A stretch of DNA of 42,531 bases from an uncultured Bacteroidales bacterium (GCA_937872735.1 CALMUD010000261.1:1-42531), one strand, 5' to 3'. Shown: positions 1-8,872, counted from the stretch's first letter. Notes: a model not told the origin generated them from the letters alone. Made by a program: numbers and translations.

Positions 1-15
1 ACGCTCTTCCGATCT
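1..15. other. Probable Illumina adapter remnant at contig edge
   Basis: The first 15 bases are identical to the 3' end of the Illumina TruSeq universal adapter (ACGCTCTTCCGATCT). An exact 15-base match at base 1 is most simply residual adapter left in the assembly. One caution is that, read on the minus strand in the pdxB frame, these bases would continue the protein as QIGRA and complete a plausible GxGxxG nucleotide-binding motif. A genuine genomic match is therefore not excluded. Confidence 0.8.
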
Positions 16-395
16 GCCCCACTCCTACTATACCTATCGTTTTTTGCAATAAATTCCAATGAAACCTGCGGGCAACCACCATCAAAGCCGAAGCCACATA
101 CTGGGCCACTGATGGCGCATTGCAACCTGGAGCATTCATCCATAAAATGCCATGCTGGGAACAATAGTCCGCATCTATATGGTCGAATCCAATAGTAGCC
201 GTTGCTATAAAACGGACGCGAGACCCTTCAAGCAACGATGCGTTGCACTTGGTTCTAGTACGGACAATCAAGGCATCTGCATCTTTAACATCCTCACTTG
301 ACATTGACGAGCCACCCACATAGCAAACTTGGGCATAAGGCTCAAACACTCCTTTAATAAAAGGAATCTTATCATCTACAACAAACTTCAACATA
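16..395 (-). CDS. pdxB: Erythronate-4-phosphate dehydrogenase, N-terminal part (cut by window edge)
   Basis: The minus-strand frame starting at the ATG at 395-393 reads MLKFVVDDKIPFIKGVF and continues through VRTRTKCNASLL and ATATIGFDHID to GIVGVG, where the sequence ends. This is the substrate-binding N-terminal half of a D-2-hydroxyacid dehydrogenase, and the opening residues are characteristic of PdxB. PdxB oxidises 4-phosphoerythronate in the DXP-dependent pathway to pyridoxal phosphate, in the cytoplasm. About 125 residues are visible; the NAD-binding core, catalytic His/Glu/Arg and dimerisation domain lie outside. The gene reads off the left edge, and its next neighbour upstream is a lipoprotein gene 66 bases away on the same strand. 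The family is well supported. The exact last genomic base is uncertain because of the adapter-like 15 bases. Confidence 0.85.
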
Positions 396-461
396 AGCAA
401 AAACAGGCATTATAAAAATCAGGAATATCATTGACACCTTTTATTCAGGCCTTTCTATCTA

Positions 462-962
462 TCATGGAACAGACGGCACCGATTCGGCATTCAAATCATA
501 CTTTCTCATAAAATTCTTTTGGGCTCCATTCCAAATGACATCAATCAAGGTGGAACTGACATTGGCTTCCTCGGTCAAGGCATCCATCTCCACATTCTCC
601 TCCTCGGTACGGACAGCCTTGGCCTGCAAATCTGACAATCTGTTCGGTGCATTATAGTAGTCGTTGTAGAATCCTGCATAACGTACAGCAGCCTCCTTGA
701 GAGTGGAATCATTGCGAAACGCCTTCATCTCACAGAGCGAGCCATAGCTATCCTTGATGGTCCGACGCGCTGTCTCCCTTGACAAGGTATCAGACGATGC
801 TGATGACAGAGTGTTGACTGCACTTTTCACCTTATTGACATGTCCTACCACCGTATCAAAATAATCAGCAGGTGTAAATGAGCATGACGACAAAAAGAAC
901 AACGCCCCTATCACCAAAAGACTGCTCAGATAACGGAAAAAAGAATAAACGTGACACTTCAT
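462..962 (-). CDS. Small lipoprotein of unknown function
   Basis: A 166-residue protein starts at the ATG at 962-960. The open frame extends upstream to 1136, but that extension overlaps the promoter and start of the divergent gene, and only the ATG at 962 gives a proper lipoprotein signal peptide. The peptide has a basic start (MKCHVYSFFR), a hydrophobic core and the lipobox LSSC, with the modified Cys near residue 27. The mature part is mostly helical, polar and charged (for example VRTEEENVEMDALTEEANV) and has no catalytic motif I can recognise. It should be anchored to a membrane facing the periplasm. It probably forms a transcription unit with the downstream pdxB and is divergent from the membrane protein gene at 1094. 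Function is unknown. Confidence 0.7.
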   Translation of the reverse strand: MKCHVYSFFRYLSSLLVIGALFFLSSCSFTPADYFDTVVGHVNKVKSAVNTLSSASSDTLSRETARRTIKDSYGSLCEMKAFRNDSTLKEAAVRYAGFYNDYYNAPNRLSDLQAKAVRTEEENVEMDALTEEANVSSTLIDVIWNGAQKNFMRKYDLNAESVPSVP

Positions 963-1060
963 CTCCAAAAATTTTAAGATAACAGAACAAAGATACAGAA
1001 TAAGGAGCAAGAAAGAAAAAGAAAAAAGGTCCGTTATTAGTTCGTTAAGAAAATCTGAGG

Positions 1061-1068
1061 TATTTTTG
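1061..1068 (+). promoter_or_regulatory. Bacteroidetes -7 promoter element
   Basis: TATTTTTG matches the TAnnTTTG consensus of the Bacteroidetes primary sigma factor and lies 25 bases before the ATG at 1094. A clear TTTG -33 element is not visible at the usual spacing, so the call rests on the -7 box and its position. Confidence 0.5.
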
Positions 1069-1093
1069 TAACAACAACTCAAAACAGAGCAAA

Positions 1094-1882
1094 ATGGACA
1101 ACACAGAACGACAAGACGAAACAAAAACGGATACAAAGTCGGACGAGATAATAACAGGAGAAAATGAGCAAAAGGCTCCTGCTGGCAAAAAAGAGAATAT
1201 GCTGGTAAATCTATTGTTCAACATTGTAATACCCGTTATACTCTTATCTAAATTTGCCAAACCCGACTACTTGGGAGAAAAGGCTGGTCTGGCTATAGCA
1301 CTGGCTTTTCCCGTCCTCTATTTTGTCTACGACTGGATTCAACGCCGCAAAGTGAATGCCATATCCATTCTCGGCTTTGCTGGAATCCTGGTAATGGGAC
1401 TTATCGGATTGCTGGAATTGCCACGCGAATACGTAGCCTACGAACGTGCTGCTGTACCCCTGCTGATAGGATTGGCCGTACTGATATCTACCAAGACATC
1501 CAAACCTCTGATAAAGAAACTGATATACAACAAAGAGATGCTGGACACAGACCGCATAGACGCTGAATTGTCAAAAAAAGGAAAAACTGAAGAATTTGAC
1601 CACATTCTGCTCATCTCATCCTATTTGGTGGCTGCATCATTCGTTCTCTCATCGGTACTCAACTACCTACTGACCCAACACTTCATGATGGACATGACGG
1701 TAGACTACAACACCGCGTTGGCAAAAGTAATATCATGGAGTTTCCCTATCATTGCGGTGCCATGCACCGTGGTAATGATGGCCGCCCTTTGGTACATATT
1801 CAAAAGACTGACCTTATACACAGGGTTGGAAATGGAAGAACTCTTTGCTGAACAACTGAGAGATAAAGAGAAAAAAGAATAA
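1094..1882 (+). CDS. Polytopic membrane protein, VC0807-like
   Basis: A 262-residue protein has a charged hydrophilic N-terminus (about 35 residues rich in D, E, T and K), followed by about six hydrophobic segments. These lie roughly at residues 37-52, 64-83, 90-108, 120-134, 170-192 and 210-235, with an acidic/basic tail. The segment NLLFNIVIPVILLSKFAKP and the spacing of the helices resemble VC0807-family proteins, which are related to intracellular septation protein A; this assignment is from memory and moderate. It is an inner-membrane protein with no assigned substrate. The stop is followed 27 bases later by murF-alr on the same strand, so the two are probably co-transcribed from the -7 box at 1061. 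That would tie it to envelope growth, which is inference. Confidence 0.6.
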   Translation: MDNTERQDETKTDTKSDEIITGENEQKAPAGKKENMLVNLLFNIVIPVILLSKFAKPDYLGEKAGLAIALAFPVLYFVYDWIQRRKVNAISILGFAGILVMGLIGLLELPREYVAYERAAVPLLIGLAVLISTKTSKPLIKKLIYNKEMLDTDRIDAELSKKGKTEEFDHILLISSYLVAASFVLSSVLNYLLTQHFMMDMTVDYNTALAKVISWSFPIIAVPCTVVMMAALWYIFKRLTLYTGLEMEELFAEQLRDKEKKE

Positions 1883-1909
1883 AAACAGGTTTTTAACTAT
1901 ATATCAAAG

Positions 1910-4372
1910 ATGTATAAATCTAAAGAAATAGCCCAAATGGCCAACGGCACCCTGCAAGGCGACGGAAACAAGACCGTGAGCAGATTGTGCACTGACAGCC
2001 GGGCCCTGTCATTACCAGAAGAGACCCTATTCATAGCCATCAAAACCAGCCGCGGCGATGGTGACAGATTCATTGACAATCTGTACCGAAACAATGTACG
2101 GACCTTTATGGTGAATGAAATGAAAGACGAATACAAAGCGCTGAAAGATGCCGACTTCATTATCGTAGACGATACTCTTAAAGCGCTACAGACGCTTGCT
2201 ACGCAACATCGCAGCAAATTTAATGTGCCCGTGATAGGCATCACTGGCAGCAATGGCAAAACCATCGTAAAAGAATGGCTATACCAATTGCTGCACGACG
2301 ACTACGACATTACCCGTTCTCCACGCAGTTTCAACTCTCAGATTGGTGTGCCTTTCTCCGTTTGGGAAATGGACAGCAACACGCAGATTGGAATATTTGA
2401 GGCTGGAATATCTCAAATGAACGAAATGGAAAAGTTGGAGAATATCATCAAACCTGAAATAGGAATATTCACCAACCTGGGTGACGCCCATCAGGAACAT
2501 TTTGCATCTCTTAAAGCAAAATGCAGCGAGAAACTCAAACTGTTCAAAGGCTGCAAGACCGTCATCTACAACAAGGATGACAAACTGATTGACATCTGTA
2601 TGCAGCAGGCTCGGCTCAAGGCCAATCTGTTAACCTTCGGCAAAGGCAATGAGGCCGACATCCACATTGAAGACATACAGAAAGATGGACAAAAGACCAC
2701 TATCTGCTACACCTACAAAGGGAAAAAGGATAGCTACGAGATTCCATTCATCGACCATGCCGCGGTTGAGAACTCGCTGCAATGCCTTGCCACCCTACTG
2801 CTACTGGGTGTCAAGAACAGCACCATCCGCCAAAGAATGGAAAATCTGGAATCGGTGGCCATGCGACTGGAGGTGAAAGAGGGGCAAAAAGGCTGTATAG
2901 TAATCAACGACAGCTACAACTCCGATATCAACTCTCTAAGCATTGCCCTTGACTTCATGACTCAACAGGCCGAAGCTAAAAACACCAAAAGGACACTGAT
3001 TCTGTCGGACATCATGCAAAGTGGGCAAAAACCGGAAAATCTGTATCAAAGCGTGCAAAGCCAGATACTGAACAAGGGAATAGACAAAATCATAGGTATT
3101 GGTAGTGAAATAAGCAAATACCAAGAACTGTTTGATGTGAAAGAAAAATATTTCTTTCCTACTACAGATGACTTCGTCAGCCACTTCAACACATTTGAAT
3201 TCAAAGACGAGACCATTCTGTTGAAGGGTTCCCGTAAGTTCCATTTTGAGGATATTTCCGATTTGCTGGCCTATGCCGTTCACGAGACTGTTTTGGAAGT
3301 CAATCTGTCTGCGCTGGTCAACAATTTCAACTATTTCCGCTCTTTCCTTAAACCCGGCACCAAAATCTGCAGCATGGTTAAAGCCTATGCCTACGGCTGC
3401 GGCGACATAGAGGTGGCCCGTACTCTACAGCAAAACGGATGTGACTATCTGGCAGTGGCAGTAGCCGACGAGGGAGCCTCTCTGCGCAAAGAAGGCATCC
3501 ACATCCCTATTATGGTGATGGACCCCGCCCCTAACACATTCCCTAAGATTTTTGAATACAATCTGGAACCTGAGATATACGACTTCAAGATGCTGGACCG
3601 AATCATAAAGGAAGCCGAACGCCAGAACATAACGGACTACCCTATCCATCTGAAAATAGACAGTGGCATGCATCGTTTGGGATTCATGCCTGACGAGATT
3701 GACGAACTGATTGCCCGACTGAAAAAGCAGAAACAGGTAAGACCTCGCTCTGTATTCTCACATTTCGTAGGGTCAGACGAAAGCCGCTTCGACGACTTCA
3801 CCCATGAACAGATAAAACGGTTCACCGCTGCAAAAGACAAGATTCAGAAATCTTTCGACTACAAAATAATGGCCCATATACTCAACTCTGCTGGTATTGA
3901 ACGGTTCAGCGACTATCAGTTCGATATGGTACGTCTGGGTATTGGTCATTATGGTATCAGTGCGGTTGATAACAAACTGCTGGAAGAAGTCTGCACACTG
4001 AAGACAAACATTCTGCAAATAAAGCATGTGCCAGCCTCCGAAACTATCGGATACAGCCGAAAAGGTGTTTTGGAGCGCGACTCTGTCATTGGTGCTATTC
4101 CTATTGGATATGCCGATGGACTGGACCGACATCTGGGCAATCGGCACGGCAAAGTTTGGGTAAACGGCAAATTCGCTCCAATAGTCGGAAACATCTGCAT
4201 GGATGTGTGCATGATAGACCTTACGGGAATTGATGCCCAAGAAGGTGACATCGTGGAAATATTCGGTAAGCATCAATCAATAACCGAGGTGGCTGACTTG
4301 CTAGGCACCATATCCTACGAGGTGCTAACTGGCGTTTCTCGTCGTGTAAAACGCGTTTACTACAAGGAATAA
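1910..4372 (+). CDS. murF-alr: Bifunctional MurF ligase / alanine racemase
   Basis: The 820-residue protein is two cell-wall enzymes in one chain. Residues 1 to about 455 are MurF, which adds D-Ala-D-Ala to UDP-MurNAc-tripeptide. The ATP-binding loop GITGSNGKT is at about 110-118, followed by the family motifs FNSQIGVPFSVWEM and VINDSYNSDINS. Residues from about 458 to 820 are alanine racemase, which makes the D-alanine used by MurF and Ddl. Its PLP lysine is K491 in MVKAYAYG, and the catalytic tyrosine is Y715 in IGYSRKG. The later motifs IPIGYADGLDR, GNICMDVCMID and SYEVLTGVSRR are all present. This fusion is typical of Bacteroidetes and supports the taxonomic call. All expected catalytic residues I checked are intact. 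The gene ends just before a strong terminator. Confidence 0.95.
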   Translation: MYKSKEIAQMANGTLQGDGNKTVSRLCTDSRALSLPEETLFIAIKTSRGDGDRFIDNLYRNNVRTFMVNEMKDEYKALKDADFIIVDDTLKALQTLATQHRSKFNVPVIGITGSNGKTIVKEWLYQLLHDDYDITRSPRSFNSQIGVPFSVWEMDSNTQIGIFEAGISQMNEMEKLENIIKPEIGIFTNLGDAHQEHFASLKAKCSEKLKLFKGCKTVIYNKDDKLIDICMQQARLKANLLTFGKGNEADIHIEDIQKDGQKTTICYTYKGKKDSYEIPFIDHAAVENSLQCLATLLLLGVKNSTIRQRMENLESVAMRLEVKEGQKGCIVINDSYNSDINSLSIALDFMTQQAEAKNTKRTLILSDIMQSGQKPENLYQSVQSQILNKGIDKIIGIGSEISKYQELFDVKEKYFFPTTDDFVSHFNTFEFKDETILLKGSRKFHFEDISDLLAYAVHETVLEVNLSALVNNFNYFRSFLKPGTKICSMVKAYAYGCGDIEVARTLQQNGCDYLAVAVADEGASLRKEGIHIPIMVMDPAPNTFPKIFEYNLEPEIYDFKMLDRIIKEAERQNITDYPIHLKIDSGMHRLGFMPDEIDELIARLKKQKQVRPRSVFSHFVGSDESRFDDFTHEQIKRFTAAKDKIQKSFDYKIMAHILNSAGIERFSDYQFDMVRLGIGHYGISAVDNKLLEEVCTLKTNILQIKHVPASETIGYSRKGVLERDSVIGAIPIGYADGLDRHLGNRHGKVWVNGKFAPIVGNICMDVCMIDLTGIDAQEGDIVEIFGKHQSITEVADLLGTISYEVLTGVSRRVKRVYYKE

Positions 4373-4398
4373 CAGCCCCGATACCTATATATTCATAC

Positions 4399-4431
4399 AA
4401 AAGCGCTTGCTGAGATACAGCAAGCGCTTTT
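4399..4431 (+). terminator. Intrinsic terminator after murF-alr
   Basis: A perfect 14-bp stem (4399-4412 with 4418-4431) encloses the loop AGATA. The stem begins with A residues and ends in a T run, so it could stop transcription from both sides. It lies 26 bases after the murF-alr stop codon. Confidence 0.85.
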
Positions 4432-4499
4432 TATATATTCCACACAATCAACCAGAAAGGCAATAAAACGAAAAAAGAGAAGAAAAAAAGGCATCGAAA

Positions 4500-4531
4500 T
4501 TTGCAGAATAGGGAGCAATGCGTTAACTTTG
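4500..4531 (+). promoter_or_regulatory. Promoter of tRNA-Cys
   Basis: TTTG at 4500-4503 and TAACTTTG at 4524-4531 are separated by 20 bases. This is exactly the Bacteroidetes housekeeping promoter (TTTG, N19-21, TAnnTTTG). The tRNA begins 21 bases further on. Confidence 0.8.
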
Positions 4532-4552
4532 CAAACGCAAATAAGAACTAAA

Positions 4553-4623
4553 GGTTCCTTGGCCGAGTGGTTAGGTACCGGTCTGCAAAACCGTTCACGC
4601 CAGTTCGAATCTGACAGGAACCT
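4553..4623 (+). tRNA. tRNA-Cys (GCA)
   Basis: A 7-bp acceptor stem GGTTCCT/AGGAACC pairs 4553-4559 with 4616-4622, followed by discriminator base T at 4623, the base typical of tRNA-Cys. The anticodon loop CTGCAAA carries GCA. The T loop is TTCGAAT. The 3' CCA is not encoded. The T stem GCCAG/CTGAC contains one C-A mismatch. The gene stands alone between its own promoter and its own terminator. Confidence 0.93.
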
Positions 4624-4629
4624 CAAATG

Positions 4630-4657
4630 AGCTTCGATTTATATCGGAGCTTTTTTT
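4630..4657 (+). terminator. Intrinsic terminator after tRNA-Cys
   Basis: A 9-bp stem (AGCTTCGAT at 4630-4638 pairing with 4643-4651, including one G-U pair) with a 4-base loop is followed by a run of T to 4657. It starts 7 bases after the tRNA. Confidence 0.75.
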
Positions 4658-4717
4658 ATGTCCTTTACATAACCTGCCAAGACTCTCCATGCAATTCATC
4701 TGCGTTGCCATCCTCCT

Positions 4718-6067
4718 TTAATAGTCCTCAACAAAAGCCCCCTGACGGCTGACGTCATAAACATGGACATAATGACGCTGCCACCATTCCTCAGTCGCAG
4801 CAGAATTGGAACTATCCAATATTAACCGACGATAGGTAAATGCGGATGCAAGAGTTGCGGAATCAGCACAAACATCGTGAGACACCACCAAATAATAAAC
4901 CGCTATGGGTTTTATTCCCGACATATCAGTCGGCAACGGAGACGACAAGACATAAGTACGCCTACCAGACAAACAAAGAGCGACAGAATTGGCCATGACT
5001 GGTTCTGAACACCACCGCTGTACCCAATATGACTTCAGACGCCTTTTCACAGTATCCGAATTACCCCTGCAATACAATGAATTGAAACCACCTCCAATCA
5101 TATTTACTGCCGAGGTGCCCTTTATGTCATATACCGCCATCACACGCTGCTGGCGAACATAAACAAAACCTGCAATATCGGACAACAACATTAACAAAAG
5201 TAACGACAAAGAAGAATAAAGCCATCGCCGCGACTTGAACCGAAGATAAAAAGCAAGTAAGGATAGGGAAAACAGCAACAGAAGCGTATCACTCAGTCCA
5301 AAATGGATATCATTCACAACAGCAAAAGGCAAACGCTCAATAAACCGCACTCCAGCATTCATCGTGCCAACCACCCATGCTAACGACATAGCCAAAAAAG
5401 ATGAGACATAAGGCACCCATGAGAATAGAAAAAATGCGAATGTTAGATATATCACGACAGCTGAAAGAGGAACCACCCACAAACCTGACAGCCAAAAATA
5501 GAAGGAGAACTGATGAAAATAATAAAGTACTATGGGTGCTGTACCTATCTGGGCAGCCAGAGACACCGCAACTAGCGACCAAACCCAATTACAGAGACGA
5601 CCCCACCAATGGTCTGTAGAAATATCTATCAGTGAGACTATGCGGGGCTGAAAAAAGACGATGGAAAAAACTGCTGCATAACTGAGCTGGAAACTGACAT
5701 CAAACAGATAATAAGGATTAAAAAACAGCAACAACAAGGCCGATGCACACAGCGTGTTATAGATATTTGCTTTGCGATTGAGCGATAATCCGAACTGAAT
5801 CATGGAAAACATAACGGTAGCTCGCAATACCGAAGCAGACAGACCCGTAATAACGGCATACAGCCACAGACAGACAAGAACGGACAAAGAACGGACAACC
5901 ACAACAGTGCGTCGTCCCCCACGAAAGAGAAAGGAGAAAAGGAAATTGAAAATAACGAATACCACTCCAACATGAAGACCGCTTACTGCAAGAATATGGC
6001 TGGCTCCAGTGGAAGAATAAGACTGTTTGAGTTCGGGGTCCAAATAATCCTTATCGCCTAAGACCAA
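4718..6067 (-). pseudogene. comEC: ComEC/Rec2 DNA-uptake channel, C-terminal part of a frameshifted gene
   Basis: This frame encodes the competence core of ComEC: VLGDKDYLDPELKQSYSSTG followed by HILAVSGLHVG, then many membrane helices. A degenerate C-terminal metallo-beta-lactamase-like region (YYLVVSHDVCADSATLASAF) lacks the usual metal ligands. In family members this protein forms the inner-membrane channel for single-stranded DNA during transformation. The frame has no good ATG; the first possible start is the TTG at 6067. It remains open upstream and reads RVTGDEFSVVSAL, which continues the N-terminal fragment exactly if one base is gained in the run of eight A (6103-6110). Together the two parts give about 684 residues, the usual Bacteroidetes length. 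Expression requires frameshifting, slippage or an assembly error. Confidence 0.8.
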
Positions 6068-6096
6068 TGCTGAGACGACCGAAAATTCGTCACCCG

Positions 6097-6771
6097 TTAC
6101 TCTTTTTTTTCCAATAATTCCAACAGATAGTTTCGGGCTCCATCGGGTGTAACTGCTTTTCCGATAGTAGATTTATGCGACATATTGACCCAGGTTCCAC
6201 GCTTGACAGAAAAGGAGACCTCTGCTCCCGTGACCAGCATCAATTTTTTTGAATCAAAATCTCCAGGATTGGAAGGAACGGGCTGGGCTGACGCTGAACC
6301 TGATATCAACAATGAATCCCCACTATTCACAAGAATACTGCGATTACCCTTGGGCAAATAGACTATGGCTCGGACCGAACTGGAATCTGTTGACATGTTC
6401 CGTATATCAATTTGCGACACCTGGGCCACACATTCAACCGAATTGGAACAGACCCGCGGAGCTCCCACAATGTGGGCAACGTAAAAATGATTACCTTCTG
6501 TCATATCCTCAGTACGTGGATATGAAGAGAAAAACATGCCCAGAACAAAAAACAGCAAGGATATTCCGAAACCAAAAATCCAACGATGACGGAAACGGCT
6601 ATGGCGTTCACGCACCAAAAAGTATAACAACAAGGCCAATAGCGACATTATCAGGAAAAGAGGCGCCAGCCTGCTATCCATACCACAATCCACCGCTATT
6701 ATGCCTAAAATGAAAGGCAACAGCAGCCGAAAAAAGGGAGTACGATGCAATATATTTATATAACTATCCAT
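6097..6771 (-). pseudogene. comEC: ComEC/Rec2, N-terminal part of a frameshifted gene
   Basis: This 224-residue frame starts at 6771. It has three N-terminal membrane helices (about residues 13-30, 35-53 and 64-82) followed by a soluble beta-rich DUF4131 region (LLISGSASAQPVPSNPGDFD), as in intact ComEC. It ends abruptly at LLELLEKKE followed by TAA (6099-6097), directly after an A8 run. The rest of the protein continues in the neighbouring frame. The sequence A AAA AAA G is a possible -1 slippery site, and a -1 shift there would rejoin the frames. The gene begins 25 bases after the rpe stop, so it is the downstream gene of an rpe-comEC unit. A true mutation, slippage-controlled expression or an assembly error all remain possible. 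Confidence 0.8.
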
Positions 6772-6796
6772 TCAAGGTAAAAGTAAAAAAAAAAAA

Positions 6797-7462
6797 TCAG
6801 AGAGACTTTAATTTTTGAATAGTGAGCAGAGGATTTTCAGCATGAAAAACAAAACTACCAGCCACCAAAATATCAGCACCTGCCTCAATAAGCCGATGAC
6901 CAGTTTCCAAATTCACTCCACCATCTATTTCAATAAGAGCATGAGATGATTTGCTGTCAATCAGATTTTTCAGGCGACGGACTTTATCAATAGTATTTTC
7001 AATGAATTTTTGGCCTCCAAAACCTGGATTGACTGACATAAGCATCACCACGTCAACATCTGCAATAATATCCTCCAAAAGCGATACCGGAGTATGCGGA
7101 TTCAGAGCCACACCCGCCTGCATATTCAAAGACTTGATATGCTGGATGGTACGATGCAAATGAGTGCAAGCTTCATAATGAACAGAAAGAACAGAGGCTC
7201 CCAGCTTGTGAAATTCTTCAACATATTTATCAGGTTCCACAATCATAAGATGCACATCCAACGGCTTGGTACAAACTTTAGAGACAGCAGCCACTACGGG
7301 CATACCAAAAGAGATATTAGGAACAAACACACCGTCCATAATATCCAAATGCAACCAATCGGCCTCACTCTCGTTTATCATCTGCAAATCACGGTCCAGA
7401 TGGACAAAATCGGCAGACAAAAGAGAAGGAGACACCAAATATTTTTTCTGTTCAGTTTTCAT
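6797..7462 (-). CDS. rpe: Ribulose-phosphate 3-epimerase
   Basis: The 221-residue TIM-barrel enzyme interconverts ribulose-5-phosphate and xylulose-5-phosphate in the pentose phosphate pathway. Family motifs are clear: SPSLLSADF at the N-terminus, WLHLDIMDGVFVPN with the metal-binding Asp, PLDVHLMIVEP, MSVNPGFGGQKF and the C-terminal EIDGGVN plus ADILVAGSFVF phosphate-binding loops. I chose the ATG at 7462-7460; a GTG one codon upstream (7465) is possible but unlikely. Length matches the family. It is the first gene of an rpe-comEC unit on the minus strand, 75 bases downstream of the terminator that ends the ribosomal-protein operon. Confidence 0.96.
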   Translation of the reverse strand: MKTEQKKYLVSPSLLSADFVHLDRDLQMINESEADWLHLDIMDGVFVPNISFGMPVVAAVSKVCTKPLDVHLMIVEPDKYVEEFHKLGASVLSVHYEACTHLHRTIQHIKSLNMQAGVALNPHTPVSLLEDIIADVDVVMLMSVNPGFGGQKFIENTIDKVRRLKNLIDSKSSHALIEIDGGVNLETGHRLIEAGADILVAGSFVFHAENPLLTIQKLKSL

Positions 7463-7537
7463 CACTGCAAATTTACATCATTTTTACGAGAAAATAGCCG
7501 TTCATACACAATAAATATCACTAACACCCCAAGGCAC

Positions 7538-7566
7538 AAAAAAAGTCCCCACCCGAAGGTAAGGAC
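7538..7566 (-). terminator. Intrinsic terminator of the rpsF-rpsR-rplI operon
   Basis: On the minus strand a 9-bp stem (7566-7558 with 7553-7545, including two G-U pairs) is closed by a stable UUCG tetraloop and followed by seven T. It lies 26 bases after the rplI stop. Confidence 0.85.
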
Positions 7567-7591
7567 CTATTATGATAGAGAGTAATGTAAA

Positions 7592-8041
7592 TTACTCAGC
7601 CTCAGCAACTACAGAAAAAGGAACTTCTACTGAAATTTCCTTGTGCAGCTTGATAGTAGCGGTATAGCCACCCAACTGCTTAACAGGAGCATTGATGCTG
7701 ATGATCTTACGATCGACAGTAATACCCTGCTTCTCCAGTGATTCTGCTATCTGAATATTAGTAACTGAACCGAAGATGGCACCATTGGCACTGGCCTTGG
7801 CAGCAATTGTAAGAGATACACCCTTCAGTTTCTCAGCTTCAGCAGCAGCCTCTGCCTTAATCTTCTCCAGCTTCTTAGAACGCTGTTTCAGTTCCTCAGC
7901 CAACATCTTCTTAGCAGAAGGAGTAGCCAACTTTGCCTTGCCCTGAGGAATCAGGTAATTCAGGCCATAACCATTCTTTACAGTTACAATATCATCCTTG
8001 TAACCCAAGTTGCTGATATTTTCTAATAAAATGACTTCCAT
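7592..8041 (-). CDS. rplI: Ribosomal protein L9
   Basis: The 149-residue protein begins MEVILLENISNLGYKDDIV and continues VKNGYGLNYLIPQGKA, the signature N-terminal 23S-rRNA-binding domain of bL9. A long charged connecting helix follows (about residues 42-75), then the C-terminal domain. Length is standard. It is the last gene of the conserved rpsF-rpsR-rplI order, 21 bases after rpsR, and is followed by an intrinsic terminator. Confidence 0.98.
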   Translation of the reverse strand: MEVILLENISNLGYKDDIVTVKNGYGLNYLIPQGKAKLATPSAKKMLAEELKQRSKKLEKIKAEAAAEAEKLKGVSLTIAAKASANGAIFGSVTNIQIAESLEKQGITVDRKIISINAPVKQLGGYTATIKLHKEISVEVPFSVVAEAE

Positions 8042-8062
8042 TGTATATATTCCTCCTGTTAA

Positions 8063-8347
8063 TTACTTCAACAAATCGGTTACATAAGGGAGCAATGCCA
8101 GGTGGCGCGCTCTTTTCACAGCCTGGGCAATCTTGCGCTGGAACTTCAAAGAAGTACCGGTAAGACGGCGAGGAAGGATTTTGCCCTGCTCGTTCAAGAA
8201 TTTCTTAAGGAATTCAGGGTCCTTATAATCAATATATTTGATGCCGTTCTTCTTGAAGCGGCAATACTTTTTACGTTTAACGTCAACTGATGGTGGAGTC
8301 AGATATCTGATTTCAGATGCGTTTTGTACTTGTTGTGCTGTTGCCAT
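8063..8347 (-). CDS. rpsR: Ribosomal protein S18
   Basis: The 94-residue basic protein contains the S18 core: [19 protein letters not shown], then [20 protein letters not shown] and [12 protein letters not shown]. bS18 binds the small-subunit platform together with S6, which is encoded by the preceding gene only 2 bases upstream. The length is slightly above the common 75-80 residues because of a short N-terminal extension ([19 protein letters not shown]), as often seen in Bacteroidetes. Confidence 0.98.
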   Translation of the reverse strand: MATAQQVQNASEIRYLTPPSVDVKRKKYCRFKKNGIKYIDYKDPEFLKKFLNEQGKILPRRLTGTSLKFQRKIAQAVKRARHLALLPYVTDLLK

Positions 8348-8349
8348 TT

Positions 8350-8712
8350 TTAGCCCTCCTTTACTGTTTCGTTTTCTTTAGATGATTTCAAATTTCTTCT
8401 CTTCTCAGCATACTGTGCAGCATACTTGTCGAGCTTGGTAACGAGGAAGCGGATAACTTTCTCATCACGACGGAACTGAGTTGAAAGAGTCTCAACAACG
8501 GTTGGCTCTGCATCAAACTCGATGAAGCAGTAGAAACCTGTTGTCTTGTTGTCAATTGGATAAGCCAATTTACGTAATCCCCAACGCTCTTCGTTGACGA
8601 TCTTTGCGTTTTCACCTGTCAGGACGGACTTAAAACGTTCTGCCGTTTCCTTCATCTGAGCATCAGACAAAACGGGAGTTAAAATGAAAACGGTTTCATA
8701 ATGATTTAACAT
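8350..8712 (-). CDS. rpsF: Ribosomal protein S6
   Basis: The 120-residue protein starts [17 protein letters not shown] and contains the typical [18 protein letters not shown] strand-turn-strand of bS6, then [18 protein letters not shown]. The C-terminal tail is charged. S6 forms a heterodimer with S18 on the 30S platform. This is the promoter-proximal gene of the operon; a full Bacteroidetes promoter lies at 8760-8790, about 50 bases upstream. Confidence 0.98.
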   Translation of the reverse strand: MLNHYETVFILTPVLSDAQMKETAERFKSVLTGENAKIVNEERWGLRKLAYPIDNKTTGFYCFIEFDAEPTVVETLSTQFRRDEKVIRFLVTKLDKYAAQYAEKRRNLKSSKENETVKEG

Positions 8713-8759
8713 AAATCGAAAATTTTTATTTTTAAAAATTCATTCCTTAGAACGGAATG

Positions 8760-8790
8760 CAAAGTTACCAAATCATCTTCAGAAAACAAA
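8760..8790 (-). promoter_or_regulatory. Promoter of rpsF-rpsR-rplI
   Basis: On the minus strand TTTG (8790-8787), 19 bases, then TAACTTTG (8767-8760) give a perfect Bacteroidetes promoter. The 47 bases to the rpsF ATG form a short leader; I see no clear S6/S18-binding element in it. Confidence 0.8.
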
Positions 8791-8801
8791 GTTGATGACA
8801 C

Positions 8802-8838
8802 AAAAAAAGAGATGAATTAATTTACATTCATCTCTTTT
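8802..8838 (-). terminator. Intrinsic terminator after gpmI
   Basis: A perfect 13-bp stem (8805-8817 with 8826-8838) with an 8-base loop is flanked on the minus strand by a run of seven T. It lies 35 bases after the gpmI stop. Confidence 0.8.
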
Positions 8839-8872
8839 CTATACAAAACACCCTATACGGGAGCGTTTTTTG

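Noticed and set aside
1045..1260. Short minus-strand open frame upstream of the lipoprotein
   Set aside because: It overlaps the start and promoter of the plus-strand membrane protein gene; probably a shadow.
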